DNA of 64,000 bases from Actinoplanes sp. N902-109 (GTDB lineage Bacteria; Actinomycetota; Actinomycetes; Mycobacteriales; Micromonosporaceae), in the NCBI RefSeq assembly GCF_000389965.1, contig NC_021191.1:4837501-4901500 (forward strand), in the 5' to 3' direction. This document shows, piece by piece, positions 54,591 through 63,367 of the stretch (position 1 is the stretch's first letter; every line of letters begins with the position of its first letter). The translations under genes were made by a program, and so were the position numbers. A model generated the notes under the pieces. It was not told the DNA's origin, ran no database searches, and saw only the letters and a list, made by a program, of their open reading frames with translations.

Positions 54591-54687
54591 GGTCCTTTCG
54601 AGACACGATCGCCAGGCCAGGCGGGGACGCTCGTGAACAGCACATTTCCCGGGCCGATGATCGCTCTGCCGGTCATTTCGAGACACG
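54591..54687. repeat. pair of 17-bp direct repeats upstream of the 54.8-kb gene
   Basis: GGTCCTTTCGAGACACG at 54591-54607 and GGTCATTTCGAGACACG at 54671-54687, exactly 80 bp apart with a single mismatch. The second copy abuts the -35 hexamer, so these look like binding sites for one regulator. Confidence 0.75.
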
Positions 54688-54717
54688 TTGACCTTGGCAC
54701 AAATCACTGCTTGTAAT
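54688..54717 (+). promoter_or_regulatory. promoter of the 54.8-kb gene
   Basis: TTGACC (54688-54693), 18 bp, TGTAAT (54712-54717). This implies a transcript start near 54725 and a leader of roughly 95 nt before the ATG at 54821. Confidence 0.55.
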
Positions 54718-54820
54718 CCGCGAATCACTCTCCGTACTCTGATGTCAAAGAGCCCATCGATTGGCTTTATTGCCAAGGGATTTGAGGGCCATCGCCCACC
54801 AGCACATCGGGGAGCATCGC

Positions 54821-55372
54821 ATGGTCATCAAAGTTGTCGAGCAGATCAACGACGACGAGCTCATCGACACCGCTTGGAAGATGTACGAGGAGTCATTCCG
54901 CGGCCTCAACGCCCTGGCGGTTCAGCGACACCTCATGTTCCGCAACGAGTTCGACGAGGTGATGCGGGACGGCAGGGTATCGAAGTACCTCAGCCTCGAC
55001 GACGAGGGCACCCTGGTAGGGATGTCGACGTACACCAACGACCTCGACGCCATGCCGTTGATCTCGCCGCAGTACTTCGAGCGGCGCTGGCCGGACCTCT
55101 ACGCCCAGCACAAGATCTGGTACTGCGGGTTCGTGGCCGTGCTGCCCTCCGGCCGTGCCAACTCCTCGTTCGCCGACCTCGTCGAGGCGATGTACCTGTT
55201 CGCGGCGGCGCAGAACGGCATCATCGGGCTCGACTTCTGCGGCCACAACGACGAGACCCGCAAGATGAGCCGGGTGATCCGGCTGATGCTGCAACGCTTC
55301 TCGGGCAACTGCGAGGCCGAGATGATGGACGCCCAGCAGTTCTGGATCTACCAATTCCCCCAGGCGGCCTGA
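54821..55372 (+). CDS. unassigned protein, possibly acetyltransferase-like
   Basis: A 183-residue cytosolic protein with an excellent ribosome site (GGGGAG, 6 nt spacing). It begins VIKVVEQINDDELIDTAWKM and contains LVGMSTYTNDLDAMPLISPQ, WYCGFVAVLPSGRANSSF and LMLQRFSGNCEAEMMDAQQF. The strand/helix rhythm and the FVAV segment could suit a GNAT-type acyltransferase, but no acetyl-CoA loop (Q/RxxGxG/A) is visible. I do not recognise it. It stands alone between a terminator-like hairpin and a complex promoter region. Confidence 0.8.
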   Translation: MVIKVVEQINDDELIDTAWKMYEESFRGLNALAVQRHLMFRNEFDEVMRDGRVSKYLSLDDEGTLVGMSTYTNDLDAMPLISPQYFERRWPDLYAQHKIWYCGFVAVLPSGRANSSFADLVEAMYLFAAAQNGIIGLDFCGHNDETRKMSRVIRLMLQRFSGNCEAEMMDAQQFWIYQFPQAA

Positions 55373-55390
55373 CGGGAACTGAGTGGGCGT

Positions 55391-55428
55391 AGCGCAGCCC
55401 GGCCGATCCGTCGGCCGGGCTGTGCGCT
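55391..55428 (+). terminator. strong hairpin after the 54.8-kb gene
   Basis: AGCGCA + GCCCGGCCGA pairs with TCGGCCGGGC + TGCGCT around a 4-base loop, with a two-base bulge. It lies 19 bp after the stop codon, without a T-run. Confidence 0.7.
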
Positions 55429-55467
55429 GTCCGCCGTGAACCGCCCGCCTTGCCGGCTCGATCCGTT

Positions 55468-55538
55468 GCTCTTGGGGGGCTGGCGGATCGGGCCGATTTC
55501 TGATTCGATCGGGTCCTAGCTCTTGGGGGGCTGGTGGA
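55468..55538. repeat. direct repeat of a G-rich box
   Basis: GCTCTTGGGGGGCTGG followed by YGGA occurs at 55468 and 55519, 51 bp apart, in the gap between two convergent genes. The six-G run could form unusual structure. Confidence 0.6.
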
Positions 55539-55633
55539 CCTCGATCGCTGCGAGGCCTCCTTCCGGTCAGCGGCGGGCGGTCCGGCGTGATCTTCCTGGT
55601 TGATGTCTCGTCGTCACCTCCACACGTTGTGCG

Positions 55634-57769
55634 TCACTTCCAGCGGGATGGTTCCGGTGGGGTCTCCCAGCGCGACGGTTCCGGCGGCGCTTCCCACTGC
55701 GGCGCGACCTGTTGCTGCGGTCGCGTGTCCTCGTCCGGGCCGTTCCACTGCGACGGCATCGGGAATTCCGCCGGCGGGAACGGCGTGGCCGCCCGGCCGT
55801 ACTGCCCCGGCACCGCGCCGGCCGCCGGCCCGTACTGCTCAGATCCGTACTGCTCGGATCCGTACTGCTCGGATCGGTACTGGCCGGATCCGTACTGGCC
55901 CGGCTCGGGCTGGGTGAACTGCTCGGAGTCGCGGAAGGGGCGCGGTTCGGGGAACTGACCCCGGCCGGCGGGCCGCACCGGCATCGGCTGCGGACCGGCC
56001 ATCGCGGACTGCCCCGGCGCCGGCGGCTGGCCCGGCATGGGTTGCTGGGGCGGCATGGGCGGCTGGCCCTGTCGCGGCGGGAACCCGGTGGTGTCCGGGT
56101 AGTGCCGGGTGTCGGCGTCGGGATACTGCCGGGTGTCGGCCTCCGGGCCCCACGGCTGGGCCGGCAACGGTGGTGCCAGGTCGCGGTCCGGCGCACCCCA
56201 GGGTGCCTGCTGTTGCTGCATCTCGCGACCGGCGGCGAGCATCGCGCGGGCACTCAGCGGTTCCGGTTGCGCGCTGCCACCCTTGCGGGGCCGGCTCGTC
56301 GCGTCGGCGATGGACCGCCCGTCCGCGCCGCGGCCGATCGCCGCGTAGACGTCGGGCCGGCGCGACCGCATGTAGAGCGCCCACAGGAACCCGGCGATGG
56401 CGAACACCGCATACCCGGTCGGGAACAGCCAGTGGAACATCGACCCGGACTCGACCTGCAACAGATCGCCGAGGCCGATGACGGTGGCCACCAGGATGAT
56501 GCTGAGCAGCACGAACGCCACGATGGGGGCGACCTTGCCGCGCCAGGTGTTCTCCTGATGGCGGTGCCGGGCGAAGAACATCACCACGGCCGCCGACGCG
56601 CTCCACATCAGGATGAGCACGCCCAGGCCGCCGACCACGGTCAGCCAGGCGAACAGGTGGACCAGCGGATCGGCACCGGTCAACCGGTAGATGACCAGCA
56701 CCACGAGGGCCAGCGTGCTCTGGGTGATCGAACCGACGATGGGTGCGCCGGTGCGCGGGTGGGTGTAGCCCCAGGCCCGGCCGAGCACGCCCTCGCGGCC
56801 CAGGGCGAACTGGTAGCGCGACACCGCCGCGTGGAAGGCCAGCAGCGCCGCGAAGATGCTCGTCATGAACAGCAGATAGCCGATGTTGATGAGCGCCTCG
56901 GGCACGTGCGGGCTGACCAGGTTGAACACCAGGTCGGTCTCGTCGGTCCTCGCGCTGGCCACGATCGTGCGCGGGCCGGCACCGACCGACATGGCCCAGG
57001 CCGAGACACCGCAGAGCAGGCCTGCCAGGATGACGGCGATGTGGGTGGCCCGGGCGATCGTCTTCTTGGGGTCCTTCGCCTCCTCGGAGAGCACCACCGT
57101 GGCCTCGAACCCGACGAAGCCGGCGATCGCCAGCACCATCATCGCGGCGACCTCGGGCGTGAACACCTGCACCGGGTTGAGGGTGGAGAAGTCGACCGAG
57201 CCGGTGGCCGGGTTGGCCACCATCACGGCGTCGTAGATCAGCACGATCGCGATCTCGGCCACCAGCAGCACGGCCAGCACCTTGCCGCTCAGGTCCACCC
57301 ACAGCAGGCCGAGCACGGCGACCAGCAGCCAGGCCACGATCGCGCAGGTGAACCAGCCAACCGTGAACCCGAGCGCCGCCAGCACCCCGGAGGTCACCAC
57401 GCCGAACAGACCGAACAGACCGATCTGCATCAACGAGTACGCGGGCAGCGCCACAAAGGCCGCGCCGACGCCGGGTATCCGCCCCAGACCGTGCGAGATG
57501 TACGAGTAGAACGCCCCGGAGTTGACGATGTGCCGGCTCATCGCGACGAACCCGACCGTGAAGATCGAGAGGATGCCGGCGACGACCAGGTACACGACCG
57601 GGACGGCGGTGTTGCCGACCACGGCGTAGATCGTGGTGATCGAGCCGATGATGACGGTCAGCGGGGCAGCACCCGCCACCCCGAAGAAGACCACCGAAGG
57701 AACGCCGAGCCGGTTGCGTGCCAGTGCGGTGGAGACGATGTCCGGCTCGGACATGTCCTTACGCGCCAT
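55634..57769 (-). CDS. APC-family amino acid permease with long repetitive tail
   Basis: A 711-residue transporter. GGGAGG lies 6-7 nt before ATG 57769. About 12-13 helices fill residues 25-485 with the APC signature near the start (GVAGAAPLTVIIGSITTIYA) and ATVVLSEEAKDPKKTIARAT. Residues 500-711 form a hydrophilic, Pro/Gln-rich cytoplasmic tail. It includes a run of SEQYG pentapeptides encoded by a 15-bp repeat at about 55825-55890, and a duplicated PPEPSRW end. Such tails are not needed for transport and suggest a protein-interaction or clustering role. Confidence 0.88.
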   Translation of the reverse strand: MARKDMSEPDIVSTALARNRLGVPSVVFFGVAGAAPLTVIIGSITTIYAVVGNTAVPVVYLVVAGILSIFTVGFVAMSRHIVNSGAFYSYISHGLGRIPGVGAAFVALPAYSLMQIGLFGLFGVVTSGVLAALGFTVGWFTCAIVAWLLVAVLGLLWVDLSGKVLAVLLVAEIAIVLIYDAVMVANPATGSVDFSTLNPVQVFTPEVAAMMVLAIAGFVGFEATVVLSEEAKDPKKTIARATHIAVILAGLLCGVSAWAMSVGAGPRTIVASARTDETDLVFNLVSPHVPEALINIGYLLFMTSIFAALLAFHAAVSRYQFALGREGVLGRAWGYTHPRTGAPIVGSITQSTLALVVLVIYRLTGADPLVHLFAWLTVVGGLGVLILMWSASAAVVMFFARHRHQENTWRGKVAPIVAFVLLSIILVATVIGLGDLLQVESGSMFHWLFPTGYAVFAIAGFLWALYMRSRRPDVYAAIGRGADGRSIADATSRPRKGGSAQPEPLSARAMLAAGREMQQQQAPWGAPDRDLAPPLPAQPWGPEADTRQYPDADTRHYPDTTGFPPRQGQPPMPPQQPMPGQPPAPGQSAMAGPQPMPVRPAGRGQFPEPRPFRDSEQFTQPEPGQYGSGQYRSEQYGSEQYGSEQYGPAAGAVPGQYGRAATPFPPAEFPMPSQWNGPDEDTRPQQQVAPQWEAPPEPSRWETPPEPSRWK

Positions 57770-57831
57770 CAAGAGCCTCCCAGCCCATTGATCGATGTTG
57801 TCCCGCCGGCGGTGATGACGGCCGACCGCAC

Positions 57832-58470
57832 TCACCGCCTCCCGACTGCGAGAACCGAACCCACGGAGGCCTCGGTGTGCTCGATGAGCTGGCGGAAGTC
57901 CTCGGGCAGCGTGCCGATGGCGGTCGGCAGCTGGGTGAGGGCCTGGCGGTGGACCTCGAAGTCCCACAGCACGAACCGGGTGAGACCGGTGGCGACGACG
58001 AGCCCGGCGAGCAGGCGGTCGCTGGTCGACATGTCGAGACCGCGGACCATGATGTTGGCCAGCCGCATGGGCGCCCACGCCGCCGCATTGCGCTGTGCCT
58101 CGTTGTTGGGCATGTAGAAGGTCTGCACACTGAGCATGCGGCGCCTCGTCACCGATTCCACCGCGCCCGAGCGCATCAGCCGCTCCCCCACCCGCTCCGC
58201 CGCGTCCTGCGACAGATAAGCGAGCCAGGTTCGCAGATCGCGGTGCTGCGGCTGGGCGACGAGCAACTCGAGTACAGAATGCGACAGGGAGTCCCTGGGT
58301 GGTTGACGACTCTCGATCTGCACGTCACCGTCATATATGCGCAGCCGCCCCTCGAGCAGCAGCTCGCCCAGCAGAGCGGCGGCAAGCCCCAAGCCAGTGG
58401 CCCGGGGGTGCAGACGGGACCGGCCGGTCCGGTCCTCGTGTGCGATCAGGAAGAACTGGTCAGCCAGCAC
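57832..58470 (-). CDS. GPP34 (GOLPH3-like) family protein
   Basis: A 212-residue protein. GTG 58470 is chosen: AAGGAG lies 7 nt upstream and the family start LADQFFLIAHEDRTGRSRLH follows directly. Further features are GLAAALLGELLLEGRLRI, RRRMLSVQTFYMPNN and RLLAGLVVATGLTRFVLWDF. Eukaryotic GOLPH3 binds phosphoinositides; the bacterial function is not established, though membrane association is plausible. It lies upstream of the APC permease on the same strand, 62 bp apart. Confidence 0.88.
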   Translation of the reverse strand: MLADQFFLIAHEDRTGRSRLHPRATGLGLAAALLGELLLEGRLRIYDGDVQIESRQPPRDSLSHSVLELLVAQPQHRDLRTWLAYLSQDAAERVGERLMRSGAVESVTRRRMLSVQTFYMPNNEAQRNAAAWAPMRLANIMVRGLDMSTSDRLLAGLVVATGLTRFVLWDFEVHRQALTQLPTAIGTLPEDFRQLIEHTEASVGSVLAVGRR

Positions 58471-58676
58471 GCCGCCACTCCTTAAACACATCGACGCGAA
58501 TAGTCGACGGGGCAACTACCTGTATAGAAGGCAATAACTCGCTGTCGGAAGCATCATGTACCCGACTCTGAGGTCAATGCAAGAAGTACTAGACTCGGAA
58601 TCAACCCGTGATGTCCACCGTGGATCATGGGGCGATGCAAACCGGGTTGGGGCATCCCACGAACGAGGGAGCAAGG

Positions 58677-59525
58677 GTGTCTGCAGACGAGGGTCCTACG
58701 CTGCGCCGACGCCGTTTGGGCACGGAGCTGAAACGGTGCCGCGAGCGAGCCGGGCTGACCCAGGAAAACGTCTCACGGCACTTCGAATGGCATGCCGCCA
58801 AGGTCACCCGGATCGAGACCGCCCGGGTTGCCGTGACGCCCCGTGACGTGCGCGACCTGCTGACCCTGTACGGCGTGGACGACGAGCAGTATCGCGAAGC
58901 GTTACTGGAGCTCGCCCGCTCGTCCAAGCAGAAGACCTGGTGGACCGACTACCGCGACATCATGCGGCCGGGCAACTACGTCGGTCTCGAGGCGGAGGCG
59001 TCGTCGCTGCGGGCCTGGGAACCCATCATCGTGCCCGGTTTGCTGCAGACCGAGGAATATATCCGGGCGTTGATGCGGACCGGGCGCGCCTGGGACCCGC
59101 CGGCGCTGATGGATCGGCGCGTCGCGCTGCGCCTCAAGCGGCAGAGCCGGCTGACCGGGGCCAACCCGTTGCAGCTGTCGGCGATCATCGACGAATCCGT
59201 GGTGCGACGCTCCGTGGGCGGCGACGACGTGATGGACGATCAACTTCGTCATCTCATCGAGATGGCTAAATTACCCAACGTGACATTGCAGATCCTGCCG
59301 TTCGATGCCGGCGAACATCAGTTCCTGGGTGGCTCAGCAGCCCTTTTGGAGTTCCGCGAGACCACTCATTTGGATGTAGTTTACTTGGAGGGACTTGCGG
59401 GCGACCTCTACGAAGAGCAACATTCAGAGGTCGCTCGTTACCGTGCGGAGTTCGAGCGACTGAGCACAAGGGCACTGGACACCCGGATGACCCTTAAGAT
59501 GATCGAAAGCCTCCTACGCGCGTAG
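58677..59525 (+). CDS. XRE-family regulator with DUF5753 (Scr1-like)
   Basis: A 282-residue protein. The N-terminal helix-turn-helix (TELKRCRERAGLTQENVSRH, then HAAKVTRIETARV) is followed by the DUF5753 domain (about 90-275; IIVPGLLQTEEYIRALM, LQILPFDAGEHQFLGG, VVYLEGLAGDLYEEQ). GTG 58677 gives the normal family length, with GAGGGAG nearby; ATG 58635 is possible. It pairs with the DUF397 gene downstream, the WhiJ/Scr1-Scr2 arrangement that behaves like a toxin-antitoxin or developmental switch in Streptomyces. Confidence 0.92.
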   Translation: MSADEGPTLRRRRLGTELKRCRERAGLTQENVSRHFEWHAAKVTRIETARVAVTPRDVRDLLTLYGVDDEQYREALLELARSSKQKTWWTDYRDIMRPGNYVGLEAEASSLRAWEPIIVPGLLQTEEYIRALMRTGRAWDPPALMDRRVALRLKRQSRLTGANPLQLSAIIDESVVRRSVGGDDVMDDQLRHLIEMAKLPNVTLQILPFDAGEHQFLGGSAALLEFRETTHLDVVYLEGLAGDLYEEQHSEVARYRAEFERLSTRALDTRMTLKMIESLLRA

Positions 59526-59531
59526 GAGGCT
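59508..59531. terminator. 24-bp perfect palindrome across the XRE stop codon
   Basis: AGCCTCCTACGC followed at once by its exact complement GCGTAGGAGGCT. It encodes the last residues and stop of the XRE protein, and could be an attenuator, an mRNA-stability hairpin or a protein-binding site separating it from the DUF397 gene. Confidence 0.7.
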
Positions 59532-59587
59532 CAGTTCGTCGATCCCAGAGCACGCACAATCGCATATCGAAGGGAGGTGCATGGGGC

Positions 59588-59803
59588 ATGCCAGCGCACC
59601 ATCTCAACGCTGCCGTCTGGAAGAAAAGCAGTCGGAGCAACGGGAACGGCGGCAACAACTGTGTCGAGGTCGCCATCCTCGACACAGCCGTTGCCGTTCG
59701 TGACAGCAAGAACCCTTCGGGTCCCGCTCTCATCTTCAACCCGGCGCATTGGACCGAGTTCGTGAACTCGGTCCAGAGCGGCGAGTTTGATATCAACCGC
59801 TGA
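59588..59803 (+). CDS. DUF397 domain protein
   Basis: A 71-residue protein with the DUF397 pattern: AVWKKSSRSNGNGGNNCVEV, then VAVRDSKNPSGPALIF and WTEFVNSVQSGEFD. These small proteins are partners of XRE/DUF5753 regulators such as the gene 62 bp upstream. GGGAGG at 59573 precedes the ATG by about 10 nt. The whole pair has lower GC than its neighbours. Confidence 0.92.
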   Translation: MPAHHLNAAVWKKSSRSNGNGGNNCVEVAILDTAVAVRDSKNPSGPALIFNPAHWTEFVNSVQSGEFDINR

Positions 59804-60078
59804 GAGACACTACCGATCGGCACGGACAGACGGGAAGTGGATACGCAACGTCAACTTCCCGTCTGTTCAAGATCCAATTCAAGATGGTGCAAAGGTGCAG
59901 TTCAGGCCGTTGCACAATGCATTCGGGGCGCCCACCGGGCGCCCCGACCTGCAATTTGCAGATGATCAATACCGGATCGATCTTCATGCTTGCAGGTCAT
60001 AGCCCTTTTTCCGGATCCGTTGCATACTGATGGCGCACTCTACGCATTGATGTGACCACTTAGCGTAAGGGGCCTTCG

Positions 60079-61203
60079 TTGCGCCTGTCATCCGCCATCG
60101 TCGCCACACCTGCACCGGTGCGCCAGGTCCACCCCGGGCCCGTCCTGGAGATGAGCGCCACCCGCATCGTCGCGGCCCTGGAGGGCTTCCGGGCCGCCTT
60201 CCCGGGCGTCCGGCCGTTCTATGCGACCAAGTGCAACACCCACCCCGGCGTGCTCAGCACCCTGCACGGTGCCGGGTCCGGCTTCGAAGTCGCCTCCGTG
60301 CAGGAGATCGACCTGCTGACCGAGGCCGGCGTGCAGCCGTACGACATGCTGTTCAGCAACCCGGTCCGGGCCCGCGAGCAGACCGCCCGAGCCGCCGCGG
60401 CCGGGGTCTACCGGTTCAGCGTCGACTCCTTCGAGGAGGTCCGGCGGGTGGCCGAGGAGGCGCCCGGGTCCTGCGTGTACGCCCGCCTGAGCAGCGGCCC
60501 CGAGGACAGCGTGGTGCCCAGCGAGGGCAAGTTCGGGGTGGACGTCCCGCAGGCGGTGAGCCTGCTGGTGCAGGCCCGCGAGCTGGGGCTGACACCGTAC
60601 GGGATCACCTTCCACATGGGGTCGCAGTCGCTGGACCCCGCGGCACTGCGCCGGCCGTTGCACGACGTCGCGGCCGTGCTGGAACGCCTGCTGCAGGTCG
60701 GCATCCGGCTGCAGATGGTGGACATCGGCGGTGGCTTCCCGGCCCGCTACGACGAACCGGTGCCCCCGCTTGCCGAGTTCGGGCGCGCCGCCGCGGAAGG
60801 CCTCGCGCTCCTGCCGTACCCGGTGGAGGTCTTCGCCGAACCGGGACGGGCGCTGGTCGCCGAGGCCGGGACGTTCCGGTGCCGGGTGATCGGCGTGGCC
60901 GAGCGGCCGTCGGGCTGGTGGGCGCACACCGACCTGGGGGTGTTCCACGGGTTGATGGAGGTGCTGGAGTCCGGCGGCAACCTGCGCTACCCGATCCACG
61001 ACACCCGCCGGGCACGGCTGCGCCGGGCGTTCCACCTGACCGGGCCGACCTGCGACAGCCAGGACACGTTCGCCCGCGACGTGCTGCTCTCGGCCGACCT
61101 GCGCGAGGGTGACGAGCTGCTGGTCGGCTCGGCGGGGGCCTACACCAGCGTGTACGCCTCGCGGTTCAACGGCTTCGCACCGCCGCGGGTGGTGATGATC
61201 TAA
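60079..61203 (+). CDS. fold-type III PLP-dependent decarboxylase
   Basis: A 374-residue enzyme of the ornithine/diaminopimelate decarboxylase family. The PLP lysine is in PFYATKCNTHPGVL, the stereochemistry/phosphate loop in DIGGGFPARYDEP, EPGRALV binds PLP phosphate, and GPTCDSQDTF carries the catalytic Cys. It starts with TTG 60079, AAGGGG lying 6 nt upstream. The substrate could be ornithine, lysine, arginine or a carboxy-polyamine. It stands alone. Confidence 0.9.
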   Translation: MRLSSAIVATPAPVRQVHPGPVLEMSATRIVAALEGFRAAFPGVRPFYATKCNTHPGVLSTLHGAGSGFEVASVQEIDLLTEAGVQPYDMLFSNPVRAREQTARAAAAGVYRFSVDSFEEVRRVAEEAPGSCVYARLSSGPEDSVVPSEGKFGVDVPQAVSLLVQARELGLTPYGITFHMGSQSLDPAALRRPLHDVAAVLERLLQVGIRLQMVDIGGGFPARYDEPVPPLAEFGRAAAEGLALLPYPVEVFAEPGRALVAEAGTFRCRVIGVAERPSGWWAHTDLGVFHGLMEVLESGGNLRYPIHDTRRARLRRAFHLTGPTCDSQDTFARDVLLSADLREGDELLVGSAGAYTSVYASRFNGFAPPRVVMI

Positions 61204-61234
61204 CCTTCCCCGGTACTGATCCAGGGGAGGAAGC

Positions 61235-61684
61235 ATGACGGACCGGGATGACGAGTGGGACGCCGTCGAGGACGACGGGGTGCTCGACTCGTCCGATACC
61301 CTCGACGACGACCGCGTGGGTGACCCGCTCGACGTGGGCTACGAGCCGGCCGACGCCTACGCGGGCGCCGACCGTTTCGGCACCACGGCCGCCGAGGCCC
61401 GCCGCGGCGAGTCGCTGGACGACCTGCTGGCCGAGGAGGAGCCGGACGTCGACCCGTACGCCGATGCCGACGGGGACGACGAGGACGAGCTGATCCGCCG
61501 GGGCGACGACGCCGAGCCGCGCGCGGGCCGGCTGGTGGCCGACGACGAGGGTCTCGGTCCCGACGAGGAGGCCGACTCGATCGCGTACGACGTGGGCATC
61601 GACTCCGGGGCGGCAGGCGCCGAGGAGGCCGCGATGCACGTGGTGGACGACCCCGACGGACCGGGCGCGGGCCCCCTGCGGTAA
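61235..61684 (+). CDS. DUF5709 domain protein
   Basis: A 149-residue, extremely acidic protein (Asp/Glu-rich throughout). Family features are FGTTAAEARRGESLDDLLAE, AGRLVADDEG and a final GIDSGAAGAEEAAMHVV. Probably intrinsically disordered; function unknown. It starts 31 bp after the decarboxylase stop and may share its transcript. Confidence 0.85.
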   Translation: MTDRDDEWDAVEDDGVLDSSDTLDDDRVGDPLDVGYEPADAYAGADRFGTTAAEARRGESLDDLLAEEEPDVDPYADADGDDEDELIRRGDDAEPRAGRLVADDEGLGPDEEADSIAYDVGIDSGAAGAEEAAMHVVDDPDGPGAGPLR

Positions 61685-61806
61685 GCCCGGTCCCGGCGGA
61701 CCCCAGCTCTTCGGCCGCAAGGTCGGACCGTTCCGGCCCTCATGCCCGGCGGGCACGGGGCGGTAGCGTGCGGCGGCGAGTTCGGACCGGACGCTCAGGG
61801 GGGCGC

Positions 61807-62754
61807 ATGCGACGGGTCATCGCCGCAGTGGTGGTGCTGGTGACGACGGTGGCGGCTGCGGGGTGCTCGGGCAGTCCCGCACCGCGCCGGCACGTCGACC
61901 GGGTCAGCCTGGGCGTCATCCCGATCGTGGACGTCGCGCCGGCCTATCTGGGCAAGGCCAAGGGATTCTTCACCGAGCGCGGCATCGAGCTGACCCTGGT
62001 GCCCGAGCAGGGTGGTGCGGCGATCGTGCAGGGTGTCCTCAAGGGCAAGTACCCGTTCGGGTTCAGCAACGCGACCTCGCTGATGGCGGCGCAGGCGGCC
62101 GGGTCACCGGTCAAGGCGATCGCGACCGGGGTGGCGTCGACCGGGCGGGCCGGGCGCGACTTCTCGGCGGTGGTGGTGCGCGACGGCAGTGCGATCCATT
62201 CGGCGCGGGATCTGGCCGGCCGGCGGATCGCCGTCAACGCGCTGAAAAGCCTGGGCGACACGACCGTCCGGCAGTCGGTGCGCAAGGCCGGCGGGAACGC
62301 CGACCACCTGCGGTTCGAGGCGATGCCGTTCGCGGCGATGCCGGCCGCGTTGCAGGCCGGCACGGTGGATGCGGCGTGGGTGGTGGAGCCGCAGCTGTCC
62401 GAGGCGCTCACCCAGGGGTCGCAGGTGGTGGCGTCCAACTACGTCGACACGGCGCCGGATCTGACGGTCGCGCTCTACTTCACCGGTACGGCGCTGATCG
62501 GGCGGGACGCCGATCTGGTCGCACGGTTCCGGGCGGCGATCGAGGAGTCGCTGACGTACGCCACGGCGCATCCGGACGAGGTGCGGGACATCATCGGCAC
62601 CTACACCCCGATCTCGGACGTGGTGCGCACGGCGATGATCCTGCCGTCGTGGCCGCACGACATCAACCGGGCCTCGCTGGACGAGCTGGCCACCCTCGGC
62701 GACGAGGACGGGATCTTCAGCAAGCCCCCGCAGCTGGACGAGCTGCTGCCCTGA
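61807..62754 (+). CDS. SsuA/THI5-like substrate-binding lipoprotein
   Basis: A 315-residue binding protein. ATG 61807 gives a signal peptide with lipobox AAGC (VVVLVTTVAAAGCSG). The NMT1/SsuA domain follows: VSLGVIPIVDVAPAYLGKAK, VQGVLKGKYPFGFSNATSLM, AMPAALQAGTVDAAWVVEPQ. Relatives bind nitrate, sulfonates or thiamine precursors for NitT/TauT importers. No permease or ATPase is next to it. Confidence 0.9.
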   Translation: MRRVIAAVVVLVTTVAAAGCSGSPAPRRHVDRVSLGVIPIVDVAPAYLGKAKGFFTERGIELTLVPEQGGAAIVQGVLKGKYPFGFSNATSLMAAQAAGSPVKAIATGVASTGRAGRDFSAVVVRDGSAIHSARDLAGRRIAVNALKSLGDTTVRQSVRKAGGNADHLRFEAMPFAAMPAALQAGTVDAAWVVEPQLSEALTQGSQVVASNYVDTAPDLTVALYFTGTALIGRDADLVARFRAAIEESLTYATAHPDEVRDIIGTYTPISDVVRTAMILPSWPHDINRASLDELATLGDEDGIFSKPPQLDELLP

Positions 62755-62814
62755 GGCCTCCCCCGCAACCGGAGGAGCTGCTGCTCCGAGGCCGTTTGCG
62801 GTCGGGGTGGGCGG

Positions 62815-63315
62815 CTACTGGCCCGCGACGAGGTGCTCGGCGGCCAGGGCGGGTGCGCAGCCGGTGTCGACGCGCCGGGCGACGTGACAGGCGACCTGGC
62901 GCAGCACCGTGATCTGCTCGGCGTTCAGCCCGTCGATGACGTAGCGGCGCACCGCGTCGACGTGCCCCGGCGCGGCCCGCACCACCAGCGCCATCCCGGC
63001 ATCGGTGAGCACGGCGGTGGTGTAGCGGGCGTTCTCCGGGTCGGGCTCGCGGCGCAGCAGTCCGCGCTGTTCGAGCCGCTTGACGACGTTCGACAGCCGG
63101 GACAGTGACCCGCTCACGAACGAGGCCAGCTCGCTGAGCCGCAGGGTGTGCCCGTCGTGCATGGAGAGCCCGCTGAGCACCATGTAGTCGAACAGCGTGA
63201 GGTTGTTGTCGCGCAGCAGCTGGGCGTCGAGCGCGCTGGGCAGCTTGAAGATCAGACTGGCCAGGGCCCGCCAGGCCCCGAGCTCGTCGTCGTTCAGCCA
63301 CCGCGGTTCGTCCAT
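62815..63315 (-). CDS. MarR-family regulator
   Basis: A 166-residue winged-helix repressor (LTLFDYMVLSGLSMHDGHTL, then LSELASFVSGSLSRLSNVVK and LEQRGLLRREPDPENARYTT). ATG 63315 is preferred; a longer form to 63387 would run through the operator region. It is divergent from an azoreductase and almost certainly controls it. Confidence 0.93.
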   Translation of the reverse strand: MDEPRWLNDDELGAWRALASLIFKLPSALDAQLLRDNNLTLFDYMVLSGLSMHDGHTLRLSELASFVSGSLSRLSNVVKRLEQRGLLRREPDPENARYTTAVLTDAGMALVVRAAPGHVDAVRRYVIDGLNAEQITVLRQVACHVARRVDTGCAPALAAEHLVAGQ

Positions 63316-63367
63316 GGCGTCCAGCGTACGTCGTCGTCCGGGGCCGGAGTGACGAACATCCCCACTG

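Larger units (their letters stand above)
54477..54820. other. 344-bp regulatory intergenic region
   Basis: Lower GC than its surroundings. It contains two near-identical 17-bp boxes and a good promoter for the gene at 54821. No reading frame is supported. Confidence 0.6.
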
